The notes under the pieces: generated by a model | The model's input: only the letters and a program-made list of their open reading frames with translations | Database searches by the model: none | Told to the model about the DNA's origin: nothing | Part shown: positions 9,610 to 19,680 of the stretch, piece after piece | How the letters are laid out: every line of letters begins with the position of its first letter | How positions within the stretch are numbered: position 1 is the first letter of the stretch | Program-made: the position numbers and the translations under genes | Assembly: GCA_963682175.1 (NCBI GenBank) | Contig: OY821777.1 | Coordinates: 15,644,001 to 15,708,000 of the forward strand | Source: Triglochin maritima | Taxonomy: Eukaryota > Streptophyta > Magnoliopsida > Alismatales > Juncaginaceae | DNA: 64,000 bases | Reading direction: 5' to 3'

Positions 9610-11172
9610 CCAAATGATTATGAGAATATCTTGGTTGATGTATATATCTTAAAAAAAAAGAAAAAAAAAACAACAACAAAAAAAGAAAAAGTGTGTAATA
9701 AAAGGCTCCTTCAGTGAGCATCGATTGTTGTGGGCCCCAACCCTTGTGTACTTGGGCCCCAATTTCTTCACGTATTTATCTCCCTTCTTCAGCTTCTCAC
9801 AGGTTTTGAGGGAATTTGGGTTTGTGTCCATCAACATGACCCTGAATGTCCCTTTGTACTTCATGTTGGTGAGATCTTTCTTTTTCATGCATGTATCCAT
9901 GTAGTATCTTGTTCACATTCATTGAGGACAATGCATGAAGTAGGTGTGGGGGGGTGTTTTACGTGTGTACATAGTCGAGTCTTTTTCCTTTGGTTTTATT
10001 TTCTTTTGTTTGTACTGCTAGGGTCATGTTAGTGTGCCGCATTTAACATTGATATATCTGCTTGCCATGATCCTTGGGTGACTTGTCTTCTTTTGCTTGC
10101 CGAGTGCTTTAAAATTTTCACATTTCTTTCAAAATCTTCGTGTGTTTGCGAAAGAAAATGTTTTTGTAGGTTTTGCGTGTGTTTAGCATGTGCAAAACCG
10201 TTGAGAGGCAAAGTAAAAAGAAAGCTCCCAAAATTGTCTTGAACTTGATGCATTAGGATTTCTAGTTTACTGGCTTTAGGTCTTATCGAGTCGTGAGGAT
10301 GCACCCCGGTTTTCCCTCGGGGGGGCGTGTAATCATAGGGTTTCAGTACTCAAACATTTAAATAAGTCCACCCTGAACCTAGTGAGTAAATAATTCGTGT
10401 CTGTTAGTATAAGGAAGTTTGTCGTAGTCAATGGCCCTTAATCTCTTTTTGTGAAACTTAAGTGTAGGGGTTTTGGTTCCCATGTAGATAAATAAGTGGT
10501 GTTCTCTCTTCTCGCACGGCTCCTATCACTCGGGAAAGTAGGTCTGAGGGGACTTTGTGCCTGGTGCTTTCGAGTCATCTGACTTGGGATGCACCGACCG
10601 AACTCCCGTTACACGGGTGGTAGGGATCGCCCTATGTGGAGATTTGGGGGAAGGTGTACGTGATAGTGTAAGTCCTCATAGGCAATGATGCACGAAACCT
10701 GACCCTGGGAGAATCAAACACCAACCAATAAAATGCTCCAAAGAAAAAGAAAAAAAAGAGTCAAATAAGAACCAAAATGGACTTTACACATTGTATCACA
10801 TTCAGAAGTTAAGGTTGCCCATGTCTTTCACTTAAGTCCTTGACTAACTCTCACGAATAACTCATTAGGCTAGGTGTGTGGACCGATTACATATATAGAG
10901 TCGACCTGTAGTATTACCGCGTCCAATGATCGACAAAATAAGTCCAACGAGTCGTGTAGCTAGATTGATTAATGCATCTTGTTCGGATTTTGTGGGTATA
11001 TCCGCTGAAAACCCTCAGGAGACAACACTCCTCCTCCTTGGCAACAGGGAGGTTTAACGGCTTCTTGCACATGCTAAGTGCAACCGTGATTCCTACGAAA
11101 GTGAGTTAGGATTTCTTGTTTTTTTTCGCATGCTTTTCTCTTTCTTTGTTTTGCTCGGGACTAGCAAAAGTT
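9610..11172 (+). other. Noncoding 3' region of element 1 with two conserved blocks
   Basis: Block 1, about 9765-9957, matches the region just after the Gag frame of element 2 (24751-24940, minus strand) closely: both run from a TCTCACAGGTTTT segment through GTACTTCA..TTGGTGAGATCTTTC to CATTGAGGACAATGCATGA. Block 2, about 10996-11172, matches 23771-23945 (minus): both contain CATGCTAAGTGCAACCGTGA and CTACGAAAGTGAGTTAGGAT. Between them I see no pol remnants and no long frame. Confidence 0.75.
9941..9957 (+). promoter_or_regulatory. Internal polypurine tract of element 1
   Basis: TAGGTGTGGGGGGGTGT repeats the 3' polypurine tract (TTAGGTGTGGGGGTATT) inside the element, about 330 nt after the Gag stop. 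Element 2 has the same internal tract at the equivalent place. In known retroelements a second tract can prime plus-strand synthesis; here that role is inferred. Confidence 0.55.
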
Positions 11173-11187
11173 AGGTGTGGGGGTATT
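11173..11187 (+). promoter_or_regulatory. 3' polypurine tract of element 1
   Basis: AGGTGTGGGGGTATT directly abuts the TG that starts the 3' LTR, the expected position of the plus-strand primer. Confidence 0.85.
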
Positions 11188-12601
11188 TGATTGACATCAA
11201 TTCATGCTCATATTTGTATCTTATATCCATTATCTTTCACCTAAATAATGCTATGTTACGAGTTTTATGTTTAGTTTTCAGGAATAAATAGGTTTGAAGA
11301 GATGAAGCATAAAAGGACCCAAAAGCTGGGAAAAAGGACTGAATTGTGAGATCTGTGGACCAAGATGCAAGGAAGAAGGACCTAAATGCAAGACCGAAGG
11401 ACCTAAGAGCAAAACAAAATACTCCTCACCATCATGGGGAGTATTTTGGCAATTCTATTCGGGTCGGAGCTCCAACATGCAAAATAGATACATCAAATAC
11501 CAACAAAGCCTTCCAGAAAAGCCCACAAGAAATTCCAGAGCGATCCGGACACTGTAGACCGCTAATTAGCGGTCCAAGACCGCTAATTGGCGGTCACTTG
11601 TGGCCCAAATGCGCTCAAATTTCTCCTGGACTTGTATTAATGTTCGTTTAGGCTAGTTTTGGTGTTTGTTTAGTCCCACATCGGGGGATTGTCCCGGTTT
11701 GCCTTTTTCCATGGCTATAAATAGAACTCTTCACCTTCCATTGTAATCACTCCATATTTTAAGTGGCTATTCTTCCTACTAGAAGTGAGGCCTTGAAGCA
11801 CACACTAAAGTAGGAGGATGCTACTTTTAATGTGAGTCATTTTATCAATAAAGTTTTATGTTTCTTTCATTGTTTGTTTTATGCTTCTTTTATTGTTGTG
11901 CATGTTTTAGTTTAATCGTCTTTTAATTCTAGCTTAGTTTTAATATACTTTCTTTCCATAGTTTAATTATTAGTGTAATGTTTAGTGAGTAGTTCCATCC
12001 CCTTTGGGGGGGTGGAGTAGATGTACATACATGCATTAGAGAATGGGATGAATGCTTTAATTTTAATGTATTGATTAAACATGAATGTATGCTTGCTTGT
12101 TTAGGATAGAATTTACAACTTGATGAGTTTTGCCAAAATGATTAGACACCTCTCATGCTTGTTTAGGTTCTGAAATAAACACCTTGCATATGTAAATGTT
12201 AATCAACTAAGTTGGTGAATAGATTGATAGGTTTTGCCATAACATTTAGACACTTCCTATGCTTGATAAACACCACCTTCATGTGCTTAAAGAATGTATT
12301 CTACACCCACCTCTTTGCATGTGTGCACTCACTCCACCCCTTAGGGGTTTTCCCATTTCTGAAATTCCAGCATTCTTGTTTTGTTCTTAGCTTAGTTCTT
12401 ATTTCATCGTTTGTTTGCTTCTTTCACATTTCATACTTCTTAGAGTAGTTTAGTGTAGAGTAGCAAAAACATCTTTCTCCCCCTATTTTTGTCACTTGAT
12501 TTCATACAAGCAAGAGGCTACTCACCTCCCTGAGGACGACCCGTACTTGCCACCGCTTCATCGCGGCCGTGCACTTGCGGTTTAATTTAAAACGTTCAAC
12601 A
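11188..12601 (+). repeat. 3' LTR of the first Athila-like element
   Basis: Direct repeat of 3989-5402. By eye the two differ at one base near the start (ATCAATTCA against ATCATTTCA), three bases near the end (GTCACTT/GCCACTT, CATAC/CGTAC, CATCG/CAACG) and the last base. It ends AACA, followed by the TACAT duplication. Confidence 0.93.
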
Positions 12602-12731
12602 TACATCAAGATCTGAAGGTACTTTAACCGTTTTCAATAATTGTTTTGAAATATTGTAATATACATGCATTGATGCTTATGTCTTGTTTACTTTTTTAGA
12701 TCCTTCATCAAGTAATGTTGGGAATACGTAG
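12602..12731 (+). pseudogene. hAT transposase 3' exons after the LTR element
   Basis: 12602-12606 is the second copy of the TACAT duplication. 12607-12618 completes the interrupted exon, 12619-12699 is an intron ending CTTTTTTAG, and 12700-12731 is the final exon ending at TAG. Reading from 3988 into 12607 keeps the frame and gives a short Ser/Asp-rich C-terminus, as in the second hAT copy of this window. This confirms the insertion boundaries. Confidence 0.85.
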
Positions 12732-13232
12732 AGGTTGAAGCTACTTACGGTATGGAAGACATGAAGAAACAAAGTTGAAAGTAAGAGTGTTGGAAGGAAA
12801 ATGAACTTGAAGTCTTGAACTATTATGTTTTTTGCGTTTATTATTGGATCATTATTTGTTGTGAAACTATTTATTTGAAGCTTTGAACTAGAGTAAACTA
12901 GTATTATACTATAATGTCATTGTATTTGTTTGGTTTATTTGGTATTTTCCAGAAAATCTACAGTTTCGTGTTTATCGTGTCTATTATTATATACATGTAT
13001 CATCATGGTTATTCGTGTATACATATATTATCGTGTATGTAGGTTGTTATCGTGTATATAGGTACTACTCGTGTTCATTCGGGTATTATTGTGTATCGTG
13101 TTACACGACCCGATTAAAATTCGTGTACAAATCGTGTCGTGTCCGTGTATACACGACAATTACCGTGTCGTGTCCGTGTCCGGGTTCGTGTACACGATTT
13201 CTTATCGTGTCGGGTTCGTGTATACCCAATAC
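12732..13232 (+). repeat. 3' noncoding and subterminal GTGTCG repeats of the hAT element
   Basis: After the transposase stop an AT-rich untranslated stretch leads into a cluster of short repeats (TCGTGT, GTGTCGTGTCCGTG, ACACGACC) between about 12960 and 13232. Clustered short motifs near the ends are usual binding sites for hAT transposases. The two small open frames here are by-products of the repeats. Confidence 0.6.
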
Positions 13233-13239
13233 CTGTTAG

Positions 13240-13747
13240 CATCCGACCATACACGACACGATAAGACGATCCGGTCATCGGCTCTCTCTTTCTTCACAAT
13301 CAGTTTTCTCTCTCTTCCACATCAACTTTCTCTTTCCTCAACCCACTTTCTTCTCTTTCCTATACTATTCACATCTTAACCACAACCCAATACAACCTAC
13401 CTCTCTCCTCCACATCATTTCGGGGTCAATCTTGTTAAAAATTTTAAAAAAATTAAAAAAATTCTAAAATCAAAACAATTATAAAACGAATTTTCAGAAA
13501 AAAAAATTGTAAAAAAACTCAAACAAAAAAATTAAAAAAATCAAAACCAAAATCAAAACAAAAAAAATTCAAAAAAAAAAATTCAACCCGGACGCGCCAC
13601 ATGGCGCGTCCGGGTTGGAACGCCCGGGTCGACGACCCGGGCGAAGATGACCTGTTGTGTTCTGCCGTTAAAAAAAATTCTTACACGACCCGGTCACGAC
13701 CTCGTGACGACCTGGTCACTACCGAAGAAATTCACCGATAACGAATG
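13240..13747. mobile_element. Hairpin-bearing MITE inserted in the hAT 3' end
   Basis: A 508-bp insertion flanked by CTGTTAG on both sides (13233-13239 and 13748-13754). Its ends (CATCCG and reverse-complement CATTCG) are only weakly inverted. Inside are a CT-rich stretch, a long A-rich stretch and two adjacent GC-rich perfect hairpins (13585-13643). No coding capacity. The superfamily is uncertain; a 7-bp duplication could be a degraded 8- or 9-bp one. Confidence 0.55.
13585..13643. repeat. Two adjacent perfect GC-rich hairpins
   Basis: AACCCGGACGCGCC (13585-13598) pairs with 13603-13616 across the loop ACAT. Then CGCCCGGGTC (13621-13630) pairs with 13634-13643 across GAC. They stand out against a surrounding A-rich background and are internal to the MITE. 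Confidence 0.8.
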
Positions 13748-13766
13748 CTGTTAGTGTTCACTCCCA

Positions 13767-14554
13767 ATTTCCCAACTTCTATCTCTAGTTAATATGGTAC
13801 GGGGAAGAGTGCTTGGAGAATTATCTTTAAACTGTTATTCTCAAAAATCGGACTCTGGCCGATGAGATAGAATCGGGAATCCACCAATAATAGAGATAAA
13901 CACAAGTTACAGGGCAAATAAAAATTGTCCATTTTCGATTCATGTCTCACAATATAAAGAGTTTACAAGTTCAGATAATTTGCAAAGACATCACTAAACT
14001 AAATCAAAATACCATGACTAAGTATTAGAGTATTTAACTAAAAACACATAACTAACACAAAAATTTCTAAAATAAAAACATATTTTAACAAGCCGAGCGA
14101 GCAACAGGAGAAGGCCGAGCCCAGGTGCTACACTACTACCCACTCATTTTGAACACCTAATCACTTTTTGTCCTGCATCAAAACCAAAACTCTCTGATCT
14201 CCAAAAGAATCCACCTACTAATTTCTCCATGATCTCCGAAAGAAACCTTAACCGCGGTGGGCTCCAATTCTCCGAACACTATCAGCAAAAACACGTTATC
14301 CCGACGTAATCGACACGGATTCCGCAACACATTTGTTTATTTATAACGATTATATATCATTGAAGTTGATGTTCACGAAGAAGAGATATCCAAATCTTTA
14401 TTCAAGTTGGTAGACTCTAACGATGGTGAATGGTAGTAAGCGCAAACAGCCTCACATTATGATAAGTACCATGGCACGGTGGTGCATGTACATACTATAT
14501 TTTTGTTAAGTATAATGAGATGGAAACTAGTTGTGCTAAGCTTATCATTGTTAT
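13767..14554. other. No recognised feature
   Basis: AT-rich flanking DNA beyond the hAT end. I see no conserved frame, RNA gene or recognisable repeat. Confidence 0.4.
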
Positions 14555-14642
14555 TGTAACGTTCCCGAAAACAGCAGAAAATTTAAAGAATATAAAAGAC
14601 CGTCAACAGTCAACACCGGACACGTCACGAGACAACAAGAAG

Positions 14643-14643
<1 letters not shown>
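14555..14643 (-). repeat. Gypsy LTR end fragment
   Basis: TTGTAACGTTCCCGAAAA followed by CAGAAAATTTAAA closely resembles the first about 35 bases of the solo LTR at 57473 (TGTAACATCCCGAAAACAACGGAAAATTTAAA). It is a short remnant of the same LTR family, cut off by the TA microsatellite. Confidence 0.5.

Positions 14644-14696
<53 letters not shown>
14644..14696. repeat. (TA)n microsatellite
   Basis: About 26 uninterrupted TA dinucleotides, lying exactly between two unrelated LTR fragments. Confidence 0.95.
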
Positions 14697-14699
<3 letters not shown>

Positions 14700-14779
14700 A
14701 TATAGATCCACGTGGAAGTCAAAATACATCTGAGTCAACTGTGATTACAACTGAAATAAATACAACTGGGTAATCACTA

Positions 14780-14999
14780 CCTCTTAGGTCCTTCGGTCTT
14801 ACGATCAGGTCTTTCTCCCTTGCATCTTAGTTCCCAGGTCTCACAATTAAGTCTTTTTTTCCTGCTTTTGGGTCCTTTCATGGTTCTTCTTTTCAAACCT
14901 CTTTATTCCTGAAAACTAAACATAAAACTTGTCACGTAACATTGCTTAGGTGTAAGATAATGGATATAAGATACAAATATAAGCATGAAATGATGTCAA
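14780..14999 (-). repeat. Inverted 5' piece of an Athila-like LTR
   Basis: The reverse complement of 14780-14999 matches the first about 220 bases of the element 1 LTR (3989-4208), from TGATTGACATCATTTCATGC through AAGACCGAAGGACCTAAGAG. It stops where the forward-oriented LTR remnant at about 15670 begins in LTR coordinates, so the two pieces look like one rearranged LTR. Confidence 0.75.
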
Positions 15000-15669
15000 T
15001 CAGTGATTTTACAAAGGGATAATTATTTTATTGAAATAGGTAGTACAATTTGAGTAACTAGGTATCGTAAGAGATTATTTGATGGTGTGAGTTATTTAAT
15101 TTAATTTGGTAGTTTAATTTGTCTTGGTACTTTACTATGTATCACTCGGTATTCTACTGGGGGTCTTCTCGATCATCATTTAATTTTAATATAACTGGGG
15201 TTTTCTATTTTGCTTATAGGAATTTGTTTATTTTAGGTTATCTTTATTATGTTGTTGGTTAACCTTTTACTCATACAAGTACTTAATTCTTTGTTCCCGG
15301 GTATTTTCTTGTGGGTACTATAATTTGGTTGCAGGTCATTTGTTTGTTGGTTATTTACTAAATTTCCTAATTTTTTGGAGGGGAAAATACTGAAATCCCA
15401 ATATCTAACTATTCAACCAAATAGACGTTCCTGTCAAAATGTTTTGACCCGATTAACAGTATCCGACAACCCTTACGTAGGTTACACATCAACAATATAT
15501 ATTTAGATCACAACAACGACATCCTCCTGGAACCCAAATTGTGATTTCTGAAGGAAAAACACAATCTGAAGCCAAGAAAAGAAGAACCATTAGCAACGAC
15601 AAGAGAGGAATTGGTGTGGCCAAAATAATGTCAACATTTGTTGCTAAGGCTGGAGGTCATACACAATGA
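15000..15669 (+). other. Unidentified segment between the two LTR pieces
   Basis: AT-rich. At about 15509-15669 a short open stretch encodes a Lys/Arg-rich peptide (GKTQSEAKKRRT then GIGVAKIMSTF) ending at TGA. It might be a remnant exon of an unknown gene or transposon; I do not recognise it. Confidence 0.25.
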
Positions 15670-16937
15670 CCCATCAACAAGAGGCAAGGACATTGATGTA
15701 GGCCGAGAGGGATCAAATAGCAAACTGAGAAACTCTACACTATTATAAGGAGTATTTTGATAATTATATTCGGGTCAAACTCAAACAACCGATCAGGATG
15801 CACCCCACGTGAATAATTGAAGCATTTAAGAAGGCATCCAAATACGGGTCGCATCCGACAAATAGTGACCGTCAATTGGCAACCCTAGACCTCCAATTGG
15901 TGGTGCATTTTGGGCAAGATCCAACTCGGTTTCTCGTGGTTGTGTATTATGTTTTTTATGTACATTTTTGGCATGTTTAAATAGTCTCACACCGGGAGAT
16001 TGTCCTCAATTGTCTTTTTCATGTCTATAAATAGAACTCTTCTTCTTTCTTGTAAATGATCAATTTCTTGGTGGTCATTCTTTCTACTTGGAGTAAGCCT
16101 TTGAAGCAAAACTTAAGGTGGAGAGGATGTCACTTTGTAATGTGAGTCATGTAAATAAAATATTTTCTTCTTAGTTAAATATTATTTCCTTCAGTCTTGC
16201 ATGCTTTGTTTCCTTAAATCTTAGCATAATTAGTTAGTTTAATGAGTAGAGAGTAAATCCACCTCATTTGGGGTTGAGGTGATGTAGATTATGTGATGTA
16301 TTAGTGACGGGTTCTTTTATTTGTGTCATTGTGTGTGCTTAATGTAGATCTATACTCGTAGCATGCTTAAATTTGTATTAGATGAGATAATGTCCACACT
16401 AGGTACTTATCTCAAGCTAGCTTTAGAGTTTATTTTGTTGCTTATAATGGTTTTGTGGAAATGACTTGTTATGTATGGATGCTTGATCAGTAGAGAATGC
16501 GTGAATGAATTAAGTTGTATGAAGGGATTAATTGATGTTCTAATGTCCACATAAGGTGCTTAGTCCATGCTTTAGAACTCATACTTCATCTTACCTTCAT
16601 GTCTAACTATATTAGTCATGTATTAATGTAAATGTAGTTGATGTTAATTAGACTCCACACAAGTTTCGTTCACCAACTTTACACACTTATGCCTTATGTA
16701 ATGAAGACTCACTCACTCACACACATACTGACACACCTCCACTTCATGGGGGTTTATTTTAACTGTTAATTCACTCATAGTTTAGTGTCGTTAGTTAGCA
16801 TAATCCACTTATTTCTCTTCTCTTTTCCTACCCGAGTATGGTTGGAACAACAACACTTGCAACTCATTGAGGTTCGACCCGTACTTGTCGTGTCTTCACC
16901 GACATCACACACTTGCGGTTATTTAAACGATCAATCA
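15670..16937 (+). repeat. Decayed Athila-like LTR remnant, forward orientation
   Basis: Diverged relative of the element 1 LTR from its position about 180 to its end: CTATTCGGG-like segment, palindrome pair at 15867-15905 (GACCGTCAATTGGCAACC, GACCTCCAATTGGTGGTG), TATAAATAG at 16026-16034, GTGAGTCAT polyadenylation region, and the terminal CCGTACTTG...CACTTGCGG segment at about 16878-16918. No target duplication found. Confidence 0.75.
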
Positions 16938-17649
16938 ATGCACTTCGTTAATACTTCAGTAAGATGCAACGTTGACATTGGAGTTTCTTCTAATCGATGG
17001 GCCTAGACAAGAAGGGATGCCTATGTAATGTCTTATAGGATGACAGAAGATCAATGACAACATGCAAATTGTTTGGAGATGTCGTTTGATATCACATACC
17101 TGACCAACAAGTTTAAAAATGTCATTTGCTTCATTTGTAGGTGTTTGCCATCATGGTCATTCAATACTTTTTTGTCGTGGTCTCCTCTCTTCTGAAACCA
17201 CGGGGAACTATGCATGATTTTTCAAGACCTGGCTTAAATTCATGGAAGGTAATTTCATTATGCGGGTGTTTTTTGAATTGTGTGAGGGTATCTTATTATA
17301 CTGCATTGGGTATTTTTTTAACACTTTTTACTGTGGGGCAGATATTATATCTCTGTTTGGTCACATTTTCCTACCAACGATTCTTACTCTACCTTTGATA
17401 TGTCACATTGTATCTATGTTCGGTCACATTTTCCCATATGTGACTCTTACTCTTTCTTTAGTGGATGCAGGTGACCCGACATTAGTGGATGAATCGCTAA
17501 AAATGTTGGAATACATCTTTACGTTTGTCATTGTAAGCAATTGTGTGTTGCGATAGAAGACTTTTTCGTCTCCTTTTTATTCTTTGTGTGTCACTAGATG
17601 GGCTTCAAGTACAATAGGTTTGAAGCTTCAAAATATATTGTGTTTCTTA
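16938..17649. other. No recognised feature
   Basis: AT-rich DNA with short overlapping frames of low-complexity hydrophobic composition (about 17141-17556) that I judge non-coding. Confidence 0.35.
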
Positions 17650-17900
17650 AAACCACTTGAAAGTAGTTGGAAGTAACTGCACAAAACATTGAGGGTACAA
17701 CCTATTGATGTGGGTATTTTCAAAACAATTTATTTGCTCGTAAGTACCAAAATCAATAGGTATACAAAAAACATTAAAGGGTATTTGAATACAATGATGT
17801 GGGTAATCTCGTACCCTCCTAATCTTGGTAACGACAAAAAAAATCATTGAGGGTATTCATCAAGTGGTGTGAGTATTTTCAAAAAATGAAATTGTTTGGA
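17650..17900 (+). repeat. Degenerate tandem repeat, left part
   Basis: About three diverged units built around CATTGAGGGTA ... TATTGATGTGGGTATTTTCAAAA. The array resumes at 18775 after an inserted hairpin element. Confidence 0.55.
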
Positions 17901-18099
17901 TTTTATGGGATTTGTGGATACTAATGTTGTAGGGTTCAATCCTTAAACATCAGGAGGAATAGAATTGAATGACTTTTGAAGATTAGTGAAAATTGTAATT
18001 GGAATAATAAGTTTTTTTGCAATTATTGTGGGTGCATCACATGACAATTACAATATTGGGAATATTGAAACAACTAAGTGGTACTTTCATTAGAAGGGT

Positions 18100-18735
18100 G
18101 CCTTAGACCATCAATAATAACGTCCGGGCTACTCCTGGGTGTCATGATTTCTCTCTCAGTCACGTCAGTTTCTCTCTCTGTCACGTCATATTAGCTCACT
18201 CACCTCAAATTTCCTTTAACCATGCTCTGAAACCCCCCAAACACCCTAAATTCTCTTTCATCCACATCATTTCTTCTTTTTCTTTTTTAATTCTTTCACA
18301 ACATTCAACAAATTACACTAAATAATTATAATTACTATATTTAATTAATTAACTCGATAATAAATATTAATTAATATTAAATCACGAAAATATTATTAAA
18401 AATTAAGAAACCACAGTACATATTACATGTGTCTGATTTAGGAATGCGGGGTGGCAAGGGTGATTTAGCAATGTACATATTACATTGCTCTAACACCTTA
18501 TTATTGTATTCCGGATATTGATCCGTTTACCCGTTTATCTACTTTAAATATTTTACATACTAAACAATATTACATTTACAAATTAATCTAAAACATATTA
18601 AATTATCAATTTATCTATTAACTATTACAAATAATAAAAACAAATTTTAAAAAACAAAAATGAAACAAGTGGGGGACACATGCCCCTAACCCAGTGGTGC
18701 TCTTATGCACCATTGGGTTTAGGTGGTACCTTCAA
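18100..18735. mobile_element. Hairpin MITE-like element inserted in the tandem repeat
   Basis: A CT-rich segment with TCTCTCTCAGTCACGTCA (18148-18180) and CCACATCATTTC, then a very AT-rich core and a near-perfect hairpin AACCCAGTGGTGC/GCACCATTGGGTT at 18688-18719 with loop TCTTAT. Similar segments GTGGTACTTTCA (about 18080) and GTGGTACCTTCA (about 18723) flank it and may be target duplications. Its plan resembles the MITE at 13240. Boundaries approximate. Confidence 0.45.
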
Positions 18736-18774
18736 TATATTTTGTATTTGTTTAGACTACTTCCATTGGTAGGT

Positions 18775-19140
18775 CAATCTTCTGTTATCGTTTGTAATTC
18801 AGAACTATAGTAATTCGTGATCATATGTACAAAAACTATTAATAATTTTTCCTCTATTGATGTGGGTTTATTCAAACTAATGCAATTGCTACAAACGATG
18901 AAATTTATGGTATTCCAGTCTATTGATGTTGCTATATTCAAATGAACATAAATGTAACCACACCAAACATTTATGGTATTCCAGTCTATTGATGTAACCA
19001 CACCAAGCATTTATGGTGTTTTCATTTATTGATGTGCATATTTTCAAAACAATTATCTGATGGTAAGTGCATAAAACATTGAAGGTCTTTCAATATGCTG
19101 GTGTGAGTATTTTCATAACTCGTTCCAATGAATGTGGATG
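18775..19140 (+). repeat. Degenerate tandem repeat, right part
   Basis: Five or so diverged units; the clearest are two copies of TTTATGGTATTCCAGTCTATTGATGT about 60 bases apart near 18903 and 18971. They share the TATTGATG ... TTTTCAAAACAATT core with 17650-17900. Confidence 0.6.
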
Positions 19141-19679
19141 TTTAATTTGGTATGCAATTGTTAAGTGGGTCTCAAGATCGAATGTGTCCTTTGGAGGACA
19201 TGTTTGTCCTTCTTAAGAGAAAGTCGCATAAGTGCCCTTTCAGGGAGATTGGTGTCTCTTGAAGGACATGATCGTATGGGTGTCCTTGGAAGGACACTTT
19301 AATTTGGATCACACAACTTCCTTTCTCTTCCTCTCCTCCTTTGCTTTTTCTTTCCTTCTACTCTTCCTACTTTATTTTCCTTTTCCCTCTCTTCTGTTTT
19401 CTTTCTTCCTCTTCCTCCATCATCTCATCTTCTACTTCTTATTTTCTCCACCAATGAATTCAAGATTCATTATTTTTTCCTGTTTAATATCATGTAATGT
19501 TACCAGGATCGCGAATTCTAAATGAATGTAGTAGAAATTCATGTTTGATTCACACTTTTGTGTCCCCTAAAGCAAAGCTATCATTGAAGGGACAAGGTCA
19601 AGCCAAGACACATCGGTGTCCCTCTAAGAGCTCACCTTTGTCCCTTAAAAATTCATCAATCTTGAAACCACACATCAAT
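19141..19679. other. Short TGTCC-rich repeats, no gene
   Basis: GGACA/TGTCC motifs recur at about 19195-19300 and again at 19560-19650 (GTGTCCCCTAAAG, GGTGTCCCTCTAAG), with a CT-rich stretch between. No coding frame recognised. Confidence 0.35.
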
Positions 19680-19680
19680 T

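Larger units (their letters stand above)
3989..12601 (+). mobile_element. Athila-like Ty3/Gypsy LTR retrotransposon without pol (Gag-protease only)
   Basis: Complete 8.6 kb element: LTRs at 3989-5402 and 11188-12601 (1414 bp each), 5-bp target duplication TACAT at 3984-3988 and 12602-12606, primer site complementary to tRNA-Asp (5409-5426), one long Gag-protease frame, and polypurine tract 11173-11187. The 1.58 kb between the Gag-protease stop (9609) and the 3' LTR holds no reverse transcriptase, RNase H or integrase, so mobility would depend on an autonomous relative. By eye the LTRs differ at about five positions, indicating a very recent insertion. Gag and primer site place it near the Athila lineage. 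Confidence 0.92.
1774..12731 (+). pseudogene. hAT transposase pseudogene (BED zinc finger, RICESLEEPER/DAYSLEEPER-like), split by a retrotransposon
   Basis: The product would cut and paste hAT elements in the nucleus. One reading frame continues through 1774-3372, 3448-3760, 3848-3988 and then, past the inserted retrotransposon, 12607-12618 and 12700-12731 (stop TAG). Introns of 75, 87 and about 81 nt have GT-AG ends. Domains in order: basic KKKRQRR stretch, BED finger (CKKC ... HITIC, about 1925-2025), transposase core with SDLWTS (about 2325) and LDNSSVND (about 2522), and hATC dimerisation block with ARDILSIPVSTVASESVFS (about 3607-3663). The frame is broken at 2695 (TGA), about 2734 (TAA) and 2944 (TAG). 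No in-frame ATG precedes the finger, so an upstream exon is missing. Family assignment is secure; the gene is dead. Confidence 0.88.
1..13766 (+). mobile_element. hAT-superfamily DNA transposon, decayed and interrupted by two later insertions
   Basis: The element runs from before the window to about 13766. It is identified by its transposase pseudogene (BED finger, RNase H-like core, hATC dimerisation block) and by GTGTCG-rich subterminal repeats at 12960-13232, typical of hAT ends. Removing the LTR element at 3989-12601 and one copy of its TACAT duplication rejoins the last coding exons in frame. Removing the MITE at 13240-13747 rejoins the 3' end, which reads as a hAT-like terminus (reverse complement TGGGAGTGAACACT). 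The 5' terminus is not visible: bases 1-110 resemble the CT/CG-rich 5' leader of the second hAT copy near 52560-52680, so the 5' TIR probably lies just upstream. The host 8-bp duplication cannot be checked. Confidence 0.8.

Noticed and set aside
17141..17556. Two overlapping hydrophobic frames as a membrane protein
   Set aside because: T-rich composition gives Phe/Leu/Val in two frames at once; no start context, no conserved motif.
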